64,000 bases of DNA from Trametopsis cervina (Eukaryota; Basidiomycota; Agaricomycetes; Polyporales; Irpicaceae): the NCBI GenBank assembly GCA_022385755.1, contig MU278356.1, positions 383,522 to 447,521 of the forward strand. The letters run 5' to 3'. Both the position numbers and the translations under genes were made by a program. Positions 23,112-34,381 of this stretch are shown here, one piece after another. The notes below the pieces were generated by a model. It had not been told where the DNA came from. It was given only the letters and a program-made list of their open reading frames with translations, and searched no databases. Position 1 is the stretch's first letter. Every line of letters starts with the position of its first letter.

Positions 23112-25055
23112 ATGACAGTCACGTAGGTTCCTCTCATAGAGCCTCGCTACCCTATACTTACTATATGACTGATACTGTACGTATAGGGGGAAGGCGCACC
23201 TGCGCAATGCGCTCATATCCGTTGCAATTGCAGCAAACGCGTACGTTGTCATAGTATGCTGAATGCTCAGCTCTAACTATAAGCAGGCTTTGTGCAGGTG
23301 GTGTCTTCAGCTTTCCGCTAATTGCGCCTGCACTTTCCGACCAGTTGAGGCTCTCCCAGCCTCAGATCACCACTATAGCATTAGCGTGCGCATCTTTCAA
23401 TTCATTGTTTCTTATTACTCACGACTTGTTGTTAGTGGTATGGTGGGGCAATATCCTTTTGCAGCGGTAGTAGGAAAAGTACTGGACGCATATGGTCCGA
23501 GGGTGTGCTCCTTTATAGCAGGAGTGCTCTTCTCTTCCGGTTTTGCATTGTTCTCTCGCGAACTGTCCTCTGCTGCAGATACCTCTGACACCTCCTCGGA
23601 TGTGTGGGTGCTTCGCAGGCTCGTGTTATACTTTGGCATGATCGGCCTGGGTACTGTATTCTCGTAAGTTCACTCCTTCTTTAGGTGCACACCTCGTACC
23701 TCTGATCGTCATTCGCCGGGTTCTGTTCAGATACTTTTCAACAGTCTTTTCGGCAACCAGAACTTTCCCTAACTATAATGGCGTTGCATCTGGAACCAGC
23801 ATGGCTTTATTTGGTTCTTCCCCACTGTTTCTGACTATGATCGCCACTCGAAAATTTAGCGACGAAGCGGAGAAACTGGATGCTGCTCGTTTCCTCGCAT
23901 TCGCTGCAGTGCTCACTGCTGTTACACACTTGTTCGGATCATTTGCTCTGCGTGTTCCCTCCGCAACCCCCGATATCTCAGCAGAAGAGCCCACCATCAT
24001 CGTCAACGACGAAGAGAACGATGTGTCCACACCTGACCGCACGCCTCTAGAGGACGAAGATGCAGATGAGAACAGCGCCATGCTCTCTTTCAACAAGCAT
24101 TCAGCCACTGCAGTCGAGATAATTCCGGTACAGGAGCCGCAACACGGCTCTGTCTTAGATCTTCTTCGAGACGGCCATTTTTGGATATTGGCATTGGTTG
24201 GTGTGGTTGTAGTTGGCTCCGTAAGCACAATCACTTGCTAATAAGAGTAGCTAACGACCTTGTCGCTGGGTCTTAGTGCGAGATGGTCATGGCTAACCTG
24301 GCATCTATATTCCTATCATTACCAAGTGGATCAGAAACCACTGCGAACACGACAATAGCGACACAAGTCCAGCTCATTGCTACTGCAAACACCTTGTCCC
24401 GTCTCTTGGTGGGACCTTTGTCAGACTTTTTATCGCCTGTTGCCTCATATGTTCGCTCCTCCGGAGCACGTCGGGCGGTTGCCTCAGAACTCGACTCGCC
24501 ATCGGCGGAATATGTGTATTCCTTTCCCAGGAAGCAGATCATATCCCGGGTCTTCTTCCTTGCCATATTCAACGCATTACTTCTCGCCACCTTCTCTTTC
24601 GTGGAAGGCTTTGCGCGCACGCGAGAATCTTTATGGGTGCTGAGGTATTTCCTGTCTTTTTGTTCACTCGATTAAGATGCGATCACCGTCACCTGTAGCA
24701 TCGGTGTGGGTTTCGCTTACGGCGGAACGTTCACAATCATGTGAGTGTGGCTTTTGTTAACCCAAATCACTCTCTTGTGCTAATCGGGCACAATAGACCT
24801 GGACTCCTCACTTCAATATGGGGCGCCCCTAATCTTGGTCGAAACTTTGGCGTCATATCATACGCGCCATTCGTCGGCACATCGATATATGCATACCTCT
24901 ATGCGTTCATGGCTGAACGTCACAACCAAGATACCCAGGGAACGTGCAAGGGCGCTGGATGCTGGCAGTCGACGTTCGCTGTGTGCATCGTCACACTCTC
25001 CGTCACACTTGCAGGCTCGCTCATACTCTGGAGACGGTGGCGGGGTCGTGTTTGA
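23112..25055 (+). CDS. MFS transporter, nodulin-like / Mch1-like
   Basis: Twelve-helix major facilitator carrier, probably of the vacuolar or plasma membrane; substrate unknown. A tiny first exon (ATG 23112 to 23122, MTVT) is joined over an intron to GKAHLRNALISVAIAANA, then GGVFSFPLIAPALSDQL, QITTIALAGMVGQYPFAAVV (helix 2, joined over the intron near 23384-23441) and AYGPRVCSFIAGVLFSSGFA. The central loop is acidic (DEENDVSTPDRTPLEDEDA). The second half has GHFWILALVGVVVVGS, SRLLVGPLSDF (the MFS loop 8-9 motif), IGVGFAYGGTFTI and GSLILWRRWRGRV, ending at 25055. Layout and motifs match yeast Mch1 and plant nodulin-like/NFD4 proteins. Monocarboxylate transport is only suggested by the Mch1 name and not shown. 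Confidence 0.85.
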
Positions 25056-25426
25056 ACGTATCATTTGACGACTGCTCAGTGTTTCGAGTTATTACTCTAG
25101 TTGATGTTAGGGGAATGTGGCAATAGAATATAAAACCTCTATATTGAAGAGTCAACAGAAGGGCGGATGTGAAGAGTGTATGTGGCTTTATATGGATGTC
25201 CTATGGGACGAATAATAAGGCGGTACCTGCATCTAGCGCCCATAGAATTCAGTGATCATGTAGGATCACTTACGACCATCCCATCCTCCAGGACCTCTGC
25301 GCCTCGTGTCCCGCAACCCACAAGAGGAAAGTGCTCCATATCGTACTGCTAGTGTCGGAAAGCTTGCCTATAGTCGCCACTCAACGCACAAGTTACTCCG
25401 TCTGCATAGCACAGCGTTTTGAAGCA
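25056..25426. other. Intergenic, no gene recognised
   Basis: 3' flank of the MFS gene and promoter of the WD40 gene. I see no gene or repeat in it. Confidence 0.4.
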
Positions 25427-26980
25427 ATGACACAGACAACCGTTCTGCAGTACGAGGCACCCTGTGAGCATCTTTGCGACTCGTGGATTCCTCAAGCCAT
25501 AACTTGTACTAGGGCCCGTGTACGCTCTTGACTGGTGCAAAACCCCAGCCTCTGGCCAATCAAGACCGCGGTCCTCTTTTCGGCTCGGTGTTGGCTCTCT
25601 CACAGAAGACTTCCGCAACTCCATAGCCGTCGTCGGTCTACAAGACGAACGCGTACTGGTAGAAGATGACTACGCCGACAGTTATTCCGACTTTGTCACG
25701 CTTGTCGAGGCTCACCATGGTTACCCGGCTACAAGCCTGCAATGGCAGCCTGCTGCAGCCACATCGTTCAATTGGAGCCAGAAGGCCGGGCAGTCAGAGC
25801 TATTGGCGACGACGGGGGACGCGTTGCGGGTTTGGGAATATTCGACGGACAACCCAAGTTCTATGTCGAGTTATGTGGGCCGGCAACCGTCGAGTGGGGG
25901 ACATCGGCTAGCACTGCGGGCTGCGCTGTCTGGGGTGAGTCTTATTCTATCTACCAGTGTCCCGCCAGACGAGCTCTCGGAAAGCTTCACCCGTACGGAT
26001 AAGTCAATACACGAGAAGTGACACGTACGGTCTCAAAGGCACGAGTTATTTTATCTTCCGTTGCTTTATGTTATCTTTCCAAGTGTTCGTTTCTGGTCAA
26101 CGTTGCCCTCTGTGTTCAAATGTATGAGGTTGCTGATCTGACTTTACGTCCACTTCAGCAAAGTAAAGTCCAAAACCATTCAACAGGTGCACCTCTGACA
26201 AACTTCTCGTGGAACGAGAAATCACCAAACCTCGTCGTCACTTCGTCCATTGACACAACATGTACAGTCTGGAACATCGACACTTCCACCGCAATCACGC
26301 AGCTTATCGCGCACGATCGAGAAGTGTACGACGTTGCATGGCTCCCCGGATCCACCGACATCTTTGTGTCTGTCGGCGCAGATGGGTCATTGCGTGCCTT
26401 TGACCTGCGCTCACTAGAGCATTCCACGATCCTGTACGAAACACCCGCACCCAAAAACGCCCCACCACCACCTTCCTCCCCGTCCTCTTCTGCTCGCCCA
26501 CTTACTTCTCCACTTCTCCGGATCGCATTCAACCCGTCTGACTCCAACTATATGGCTACATTCCATCAAGACGGGAGCGACATCCAAATTCTCGATATGC
26601 GCAGTCCTGGCCAGCCCGTCATGGAACTAAAAGCACATCGCGCACCTGTCAACGCTCTCTCATGGGGCCTCACAGACACACCACTACTCGCAACAGCCGG
26701 CGACGACTCTCAACTACTCCTCTGGGATCTATCCTCGCTCACTAGTCTGCCTGCCGCCAGCCCACGACATTCCGCCACCGGCCTTAGCGCGTCCCCCCGT
26801 CCAGACGTGAAGAAGCGGGTGCTCACGGACCCGGTGATGGCCTATACTGGGCCAGCTGAGATCGTCAACTTGGCGTGGAGCCCGCAAATTGCGGGTATGA
26901 CGATGAATACGGGGCATTCGACGCCGGGAGAGTGGATTGCGGTCGCGATGGGGAAAACGATCAAAGCACTCAAGGTGTAG
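25427..26980 (+). CDS. WD40-repeat protein, DCAF7/AN11 type
   Basis: Scaffold WD40 propeller of the DCAF7 (WDR68/HAN11/TTG1) family, known to bind DYRK kinases and CUL4-DDB1. Exon 1 from ATG 25427 reads MTQTTVLQYEAP and splices to WPVYALDWCKTPASGQ. The conserved run NSIAVVGLQDERVLVEDDY, EAHHGYPATSLQWQP and ELLATTGDALRVWEY follows. A long intron of about 220 bases (25936-26157) precedes APLTNFSWNEKSPNLVVTSS, IDTTCTVWNIDT, LIAHDREVYDVAWLPG, VGADGSLRAFDLRSLEHSTI and LKAHRAPVNALSWGL. The C terminus GEWIAVAMGKTIKALKV ends at 26980. A Pro/Ser insertion (NAPPPPSSPSSSARPLTSPL) between blades is not typical of animal orthologs. Function is from family knowledge. Confidence 0.93.
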
Positions 26981-27392
26981 ACGTCGAAGGTTTGTTCCAA
27001 CTCGTATGGACTGATGAAGGAGCGTATGTACCGATGTACGAATCAGATGCTTGAGCGATGTAGCTATTCTTCACTAGTTATTCTAGATATATCAGCAAAC
27101 CACCTAAACATACACTACCACGCATCTGTGATACCTAACGAGTCCCAGCCCCGTTGGTTGGCGATCTGTGTACACGTGAAGTACACGCATCTTCCTAACT
27201 GGAAGGTGGTAAGGGTGTACGCCACTGAGGTGGGTAAACCGACAATCACTAACACCAGCCAACTTCGCATGTAAACGGGGTTGTGCTTTTGAATGATTAC
27301 ATACGATTAACGCGGTGATAATAACTACAAGACTAGTGATACAGAGGTCGTAAGGTATCGTAGCAAGTACGTAGAAACCGAGAGATGACCGC
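26981..27392. other. Convergent intergenic DCAF7-like / POL3
   Basis: 3' flanks only. No gene, repeat or RNA seen. Confidence 0.4.
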
Positions 27393-30300
27393 CTACCACA
27401 ACTCTTGGTCGAATCGTTCCAAGACCGCGTTTGCGTCCTCAACGTCTTTCTGCGCCTTTTTTCTCATGTAGAATATCGGACAGTCTTTACTACTACATAA
27501 AACATCCTAGTCTGGCTGTCAGAAAGAATCGATCGGAGATGTAACCCGCAACGCTCACTTGATGTAGTGACCCTTGGCATCTTTGACATTGTGTCCATAA
27601 TCTAGAGAAACGAACTTGCATATCGGACGCAGTGGCCACCTAAACCAAACCGGTAAATAGACGGACGAAAGGTATTGGGCTGAGATGTACCTGCTTCTGG
27701 TATAACTCGCCTATACGGGGTCGGCAGTTGTTACATACCGCACCATCTGTCAACCAGAGTCAATGCTTGTTGTGTTCATGAGGAGAAGATCTCTACCTGG
27801 CTGACTGTTATTCGGCCTCAGATGTGTCTTGCAACCCAGACAAGTCTTCTTCACAACCGCAAACTTCATCAATCCACCCACAGTGGGGGTGGCAATCTGT
27901 ATAGTACGGGTGTGGTCGCCGGATACTGCACAAGGACATCAGCCTGGCGTCAACGATAGTTCACACGGCAGATACGCACAAAGGGACGTCGCCTTGTCGC
28001 CAAGTACTGGTTCAAATATCCTCATAAGGGGGTTGGAGAGCTGGTTCTCCAGATAGTATTTCGTGTCTATAGGAATGTTGTTCTCTAGAACGTAAATTGG
28101 ATCCTCGGACTTCTCATACGCCGCAGCGCCTGCGCGTTGTTCAGCTGTGCACTACACTGACACGCAGATGTCAAAATATACCTTTAATGCCCTTGATAAT
28201 CACATAGGCTACACGATCTCCCAACGCGGGCGCCGAACCTGCCAAGAATGAAATGAGCAGGGTTCTCCTACGGCAAACACGAATGAGCATACCGGCATCT
28301 CGTTGTTTCATACGCTCTGCGAGTTCCACATGTGCCTGTTTTCCAGCGTAGTCTGCGGTGTGCACGATTTAGTATGGTACAATGAGCCTTATATACCATA
28401 AACGAAGGCACCTGTCTTTGCTAGAGCTTTTGTTATCACGAGTTGAGACATGTCGACCTTATTTTGCAGGAGATCTGAAATGGTTTGCTTTGCGTATCTA
28501 AGTGAGAATGGGCATTTCATCATTAGTGTTATCGTAGAGCACACAGAGCAGAGGACTTACTCAACAGCACTTTCCACATCCCGGTCAATCAAGAGTTTAT
28601 GGAGACATGTTGAGATAACTGTAGATACCAGCCTACAATTGTCTCGACGGACAGTCTGTTTTCTAGTCAATTATACATTCCACCCAACTCGATGTAGAGA
28701 CTCACTTCGATGCCCTTGGTATCCATCTTATCGTACTGTTCAGGCCGTGTCCAGTACAACCCCGCATATCGCTTCTTGCTAATCAGCAAGTATGGGAAGT
28801 ACACCTTCTCGAACTCAAGCTTTATCGGCTTGATGAACTTCGCAGTGACGAAATCTGCGGCTTGACTACCTAAAGGCAGAAACGGGTTTGAGATATCTGA
28901 GACGTAAAGCCTTGCGTATAGAAACACACCCAATGCCATAACGGAAGGAAGATCGGTAGGGCCGAACTTGATCATGACGGAGTCGGTGTCACCATAAATG
29001 ACTTCTGCATTATGTTCATGACCATTAGCCCTGCAATATTCAGCTTCAACCTCCTGTACTCGCAGCCGATACGGTCAATTCTCTGAAACACCAACGGTAG
29101 CCAAACTCACCTGTTTCGTTTTCTCGATCATCTGTCGACCATAGGATGTCACACTGGAGGAGATAGGCAGGCAGGGTAGTTTACCAATTGTGGCACCAGT
29201 AAAGCCGTACACGGAGTTGGCACTGATCTAACAATTTAAATAGGTCAGGCTGTGTCATGTTTCTCCCATAGAATAATCGCAAACCTTCAACGCAAGTTGT
29301 CGGCCATCAAGCACGGCACGTTTGAAGGGGTCTGTCTCTTTCTTCAAGTCCGCTTTCGCACGTTTACGGGCCCCAATGAGATCTTCCAGAATGGTGGGAA
29401 GCAAGCCTTTCCGTTTTTCGGATTTGACAAAGAGATCTAGTCCAGGATGGTCAGTATCAGTTCGATATGGGAATTCATCTCTCCCATACCATTATTGGGA
29501 GTTTGAATGTAGTCTTTGTCTTTTACAAGGCGAAGCCGTTCAATTGTAGGCTTATCCAGTAGAGTAGTGTAACACAGGTTGTGGGCCATCATAATCGAAG
29601 GGTATAGAGAACTGAAGTCAAGAGTGGCAATGGGTACATCATAGAACCCTTTCCTTGGCTCGATAACGGTGGCACCTTCATATTGTTCATCCGTACCTAT
29701 GCTATCCATCAGCTTGAGCCAAACTCTTTGGTATATAACAATGCTTACCTTCGCCCTTCAGTGCAGGGATGACGTAGCCGTCGCTGTTCGCCTTTCGAAA
29801 AAGCTGCGATAAAACCTTGATAGATTGTCCGCGGGATAGTAGGTAGTTGAAGGGTACGCCAGTGACACGAGCCATCTCGATGTAGTTGATAAAACACATC
29901 AACTTGTCCATCAACCGCTGCGGTAGATACGCATCCTATAGTAGGATGAGCAGTGAAGGCAAAAGAAGCTAGATAGTGCCGAACCTTCAGACAGTAGACG
30001 GCAAGACGTCTTCGTGACTCCGGTGTGCCATTCTGCAACTCTGTGATAACAGAGTGATGCACGTCCTCCTTTTGCTCTCCCAGGAATTGTGCGCAAACGG
30101 CGTTGAGAGTATAACTACGGAGCTTATGTTCTCTCTGCATGTACTGTAGGATATCGATTTGCAGTCTCCCGTCGAGGACTGTCTCTTTGCTGTCTCGTTG
30201 ACCGAAGGCTTTGGAGGAGAAATGTGTATCTTTGGTTTGCGCTTTGACATCTAGCCGGCAAAGAATACAGTTAGAATCTGGTATGAATATCCGTTATGGG

Positions 30301-31693
30301 CATCTTACTCATCATCCTCCCAAGGAAGGTGAAATCCTTTGCTTTCAAAGCCGAAGCACGGTCCACCAGGTATGGCAGATCGAAGTTCGCAATGTTGTAT
30401 CCGATTACAACATCCGGATCCACCTTATTGACGAAGTCTGTCCATGCATGTAGCATGTCTGCCTCGTCTTGATATGACAACACTTGCGACCCAACGATAT
30501 GTGCACAGGTGTTAAGTGTGAAAACATTGCGGATGAATGGCTTCGTCTCTCCTGTCATTTGCGTCAGACATTGATAGTCGGATAGAGATACTATTCACCG
30601 ACCTTGCCGGGTGACCATGTTGGCGATTTGAATGACTGGGTCTATCTTGGCCTCAGGAAATATACCTTTACGGCCCGCGCACTCGATATCGAAACTCAAA
30701 ACACGTAGCGGCGCGATCTTCGACCATTCCCCTTCCGCTGGATGCGAAATGAACTGGTCCCATCGGACCTCGATTTCTAGCTGACAGTGCGACTTCTTCC
30801 CCTCCTTCAGAATCGTGTATTTTCCTTTGGGGACCTCAATCCAGTTCATTCCAACAACATTTGTGTCAATCATGAACCGCAAGGTATAAGCAATGTTACT
30901 CTCATATGTCGCTATGCTGTCCGCCTTGAACAAGTCGTGGAAACGGCATTCACCTCGTTCGAAGAGACCTCGGATTTTTGGCAGGCTCCTCTGATCAGCA
31001 ACTGTAATCTTGATGAACGGGCTCCAATCGTCACCGCGATACCCCCGCAGACTCCTCTTGTTCTCCATCTGCGCCGCACGCACAATACCTCCAGAGTCAA
31101 GACCGTTGAGATAGTCCTTAAAGGCCGCACAGTCCTCGTTCATAAAGCCCCTCGGAGACGCAACGTAGAAGTAAGGAAGGAAACCCTTCACGTGCATTAG
31201 AACACTGTTTCCGACCTGGGGGAAAATTAAGCATCACATCTCACGAGCAAGGACGAGACTTGCCTCCGTAACACCAAACATCCTCAGGCTAGGTGCACTG
31301 CCGGATTCCGTAGATTCTTCGACGTCTATTTGTTGAAAGACTGTGGGGAGTTTAGCTGCGAATACGAGGAGGAAGAAGCAACACACTGATCGCGTCTTGC
31401 TTCGCATTGATGACAGGCAACGGAGGCCTCGCCCAGCAATCAGCACCTCCTTCCGCGGCTGAAAGAGAAAGCAGTAGTCAGGAAATAATAGCTATGTCAC
31501 ATCTCCAATACGTACCTTTGCTCTCCGACGCGTCTTCCTTGAGTCGAGCAAGAACATCCGCGAACGATGATTGTGCCGGAACCTGGGACGAGGGTGTAGC
31601 TGCAAGCTTTCTTCGCTTTGCAGCAGGTTGAGAGTCAGGACCCTTCCTCATGCTATCTTGCGTGTTTTCAATGAAGGACAGAGGGGGCGGCAT
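27393..31693 (-). CDS. POL3: DNA polymerase delta catalytic subunit
   Basis: B-family replicative polymerase with 3'-5' proofreading, acting with PCNA in lagging-strand synthesis. ATG 31693 gives [18 protein letters not shown] and a basic AAKRRKL nuclear signal. The exonuclease motifs are [10 protein letters not shown] (Exo I, near 30690) and [11 protein letters not shown] (Exo II, near 30380). Polymerase motifs are [15 protein letters not shown] (motif A, near 29610), [20 protein letters not shown] (motif B region, near 29190) and [12 protein letters not shown] (motif C, near 28985). The C-terminal cysteine clusters end with [17 protein letters not shown] and [13 protein letters not shown], the CysB site for the Fe-S cluster and B subunit; the last residues are RFDQELW. 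About 18 introns. All catalytic motifs look intact. Confidence 0.96.
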
Positions 31694-32883
31694 GATGTTT
31701 GCTTAGAGTGCTATGATGGTCTCGGACCAGGTGGCAACTTGCATTACTACTTGTGACATGAACGTGACAATACGCGTCGCTCACGCGTCGATCGAAGATT
31801 TCACGCGCTTGCTGTACGAGCAGACCACCATTGCCAGCAGCGTGACAAATACCTCTGCAACATCTGTCTCCGCAGATTCGCTCAAGTTACTGGCAAGATT
31901 GGCTGTAAAAATATGTATTCTGTTCTGATATATGCGCTGATTTGTGACAACGGCGCCGTCTTTTTAGGTCTGCGTCACAGAATAACTCGATGCTAACCCC
32001 ATTCCCAAGTGCTCGCCAGCAGCTGGGACGAATAAATGAGGCTACATTCGGCACCTGAGGTACCTTCTGAGCCCCCAAGTATGTGATCATGGCTAGCCAC
32101 GTGTTACAGCGACTCGGAAGAGGTGGCTACGTATACTCTGATTCTGGCTCCCGTAGCCCTCACTGGGAAACAATTGGGCAAGTCAATTTGGGTTACATTG
32201 TGTAGGATATGTGCTGATTTGTTTGTTCTCTGTTAATACTGAGGAAATCTTGTCCGCTGCTTATGCAAATTTCATATGGAGTACCAATGCAGCTCGATTG
32301 TCCGTGGAGAGATTATTGGCAAAAGGGACTGCCACTGTCCGATTGCCGTTGGCACGATCAAATAACGAGCTGAGTGTCAACGTATTTTGATGAACAAAGC
32401 AGAAGATATGATACACATCGCAGTAGGAACCACAACGGGATATATCACCAGACTGAGGAATGTATTGATCCTGTTCGTGCCTGTGAGCGTAACAAACATC
32501 TGAATACCTTGTTCTAAAGGGGGGCCGACATGTAGGCAAATATTGTCGTCTTACAGTAACTAACGGTTTTAGGTATGCGGCGGGCTCATGCTACTGGACG
32601 CACGGCGGGTCCACGAAGCCCAAGCGGAGGATCGCTGGCTTCTCAAACGCGATCACGTGCGTGTAAACAGGCGTCGACCGTCATCGGAGTTCAAACTCCC
32701 ACTCCCCTTTTGGGTCACTAGATATAGGGAAAGGTATGGTGGTTCGAAACGAAGCACAACACTCTCTTTACTCCCCCACTCTCGTTCTCTCCTACCCTCC
32801 CCTAGAAGACTATCCCGCGCGACATCTCGTCTAGTTTGACACTCACGAGCAACCCTAGGTTTATTCTTCCTCACAGTCACAAC
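31694..32883. other. Divergent intergenic POL3 / orphan gene
   Basis: 1.19 kb without a recognised gene. The POL3 side holds paired ACGCGT boxes. The part before 32884 is CT-rich (ACTCTCTTTACTCCCCCACT near 32760), as in leaders of expressed fungal genes. Confidence 0.4.
31772..31788. promoter_or_regulatory. Paired MluI cell-cycle boxes (ACGCGT) before POL3
   Basis: ACGCGT occurs at 31772-31777 and 31783-31788, 11 bases apart start to start and 79-95 bases upstream of the POL3 ATG. DNA polymerase genes are classical MBF targets in yeasts. Binding here is inferred. Confidence 0.6.
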
Positions 32884-34267
32884 ATGCCGACATCCAAGGT
32901 CACCGCCAAGGCGTCCAAGATACAGAAGCTTAAGTCAAAGCCAGACAGACCCAAGGCGGATAAGCCTGCACCCAAAGGTCTCGGGCGATTCTTCTCCAAG
33001 CTCACCAAAGTATCTGGGCAGTCATCTACCAAGGCTAGCTCGAAGGCGTTGAAGAAGGTGCGATCCCTCATGAAGCTCGCCAGCAACGACGACGACGACA
33101 ATATCAAAGTCAAGGACGTCAAAGTCAAAGCCAACACTCAGACCAACGCGAAGGTCCAACACTGGGTACACGTCCACGTCGATAGTGAAGCCTGGAAGCC
33201 GCGAGATGTGTTCCTTGTTAGCGACGTCGACTTGAACAAGGTGGTGGTTGAACGGTTCCCCGAGGCCGACGACGATGAGACCGACGAGTCAGAAGCCGCA
33301 TCACAACCCACCGACTCGACCGACCCCGAGTGGTTGGATCTCTTTGAACGTCTGTCAATCGAGACGCACGAGGACGATGTCGTCGACGACGCTGAGCCTA
33401 TGGAAGTTGACTTTGTTGACGTACGTCCTTCACCCGCTTTCGTCACTGTGTTGTCTTTGGATGAATGTGAATATTGACCGCATGTATTCACAGGACGATG
33501 CACTCTTTGGCGAGGTCGATGCTAACGTCGATGTCATCATGGCGAGCCAGTCACCGGTCATAGGCTCGGAGCCTGCCTTCGACAGCTCTATGGACGTCGA
33601 CATGGCATACTTCCCTCCCCCTGGTCTAATGGTTGACCATCAACAGTCGGACGCGATGGTGAGATGGCTGGCTCCTCGAGAGGCCAACGATGCGGGGAAC
33701 GTTCTCCCGTCTGTCGGTGTGCGCACACCACCAGACACCCCATCGTTGTCACCTGTCTTGTACCAGTCGGCTCTGAACGACATCACTCTCCCCGACGCTC
33801 GCTCAACTCTCTGTGGCGCGCTGAAGGAACTTACACTTCGCTTCCGTCACAAGGTGGAAAGGAAGGTGCAGAAGCTCAGGCCGACGTCGGCTACCGTGGG
33901 TCGGAGTACCAAGGTCGCCCCTCAATACCGGACATCTCCCTACAACATTGAGACGAAGGGAAGCACGACCGTGTTGCTGGACCGGGTATCGAAGGACTCT
34001 GAGACCGTGATCTGCGAGGAGAACGAGGAGAAGCCAGCGAAGAATGCCGTTGACCACAAGGAACTCGCTGAATGGTTCTCTGCAGGCTCTCCGACACCGT
34101 CGCCTGCTCGCGGTGAGCTTGTGTATCTATCCTCGTCGCCAACGAAGGGTCGTGCCGACGGTCTGCAGCCTGTTGGTAAAGGACTGTCTGCTGCTCTATA
34201 CTGTCGCCGTCACAAGCTCCCTCTGAAGTCTCGGTTGCTCGGTCTTGTGAAGCGGACCTCGACCTGA
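32884..34267 (+). CDS. Orphan two-exon protein, about 436 aa
   Basis: Exons 32884-33420 and 33494-34267 join exactly in phase over a 73-base intron (GTACGT..TTCACAG). The N terminus is Lys/Ala/Pro-rich (MPTSKVTAKASKIQKLKSKP), then basic GRFFSKLTKV and LKKVRSLMKLASNDDDD. A middle region, VQHWVHVHVDSEAWKPRD followed by VFLVSDVDLNKVVVERF, looks folded. Two acidic stretches flank the intron and the rest is Pro/Ser-rich with a basic end (KLPLKSRLLGLVKRTST). Codon use is strongly C/G-ending, as in expressed genes. There is no signal peptide, membrane segment or family I recognise. Its stop lies 115 bases before repeat copy B. In copy C the matching upstream sequence falls in the assembly gap, so this gene may be part of the duplicated block. 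Confidence 0.7.
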
Positions 34268-34381
34268 TCTGGTGGCCTACAAGGAAGTGGCGACGCTAGT
34301 CTAGTCTCTGGGTCTGATCTATCTGCTTGACTCTCAATATCCAACATCTGGCTTCAACACCAAGAATAACCGTCTAGGCTC

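Noticed and set aside
32690..32745. tRNA-like GGAGTTCAAACTCC and GGTTCGAAAC words
   Set aside because: No cloverleaf can be closed around either word.
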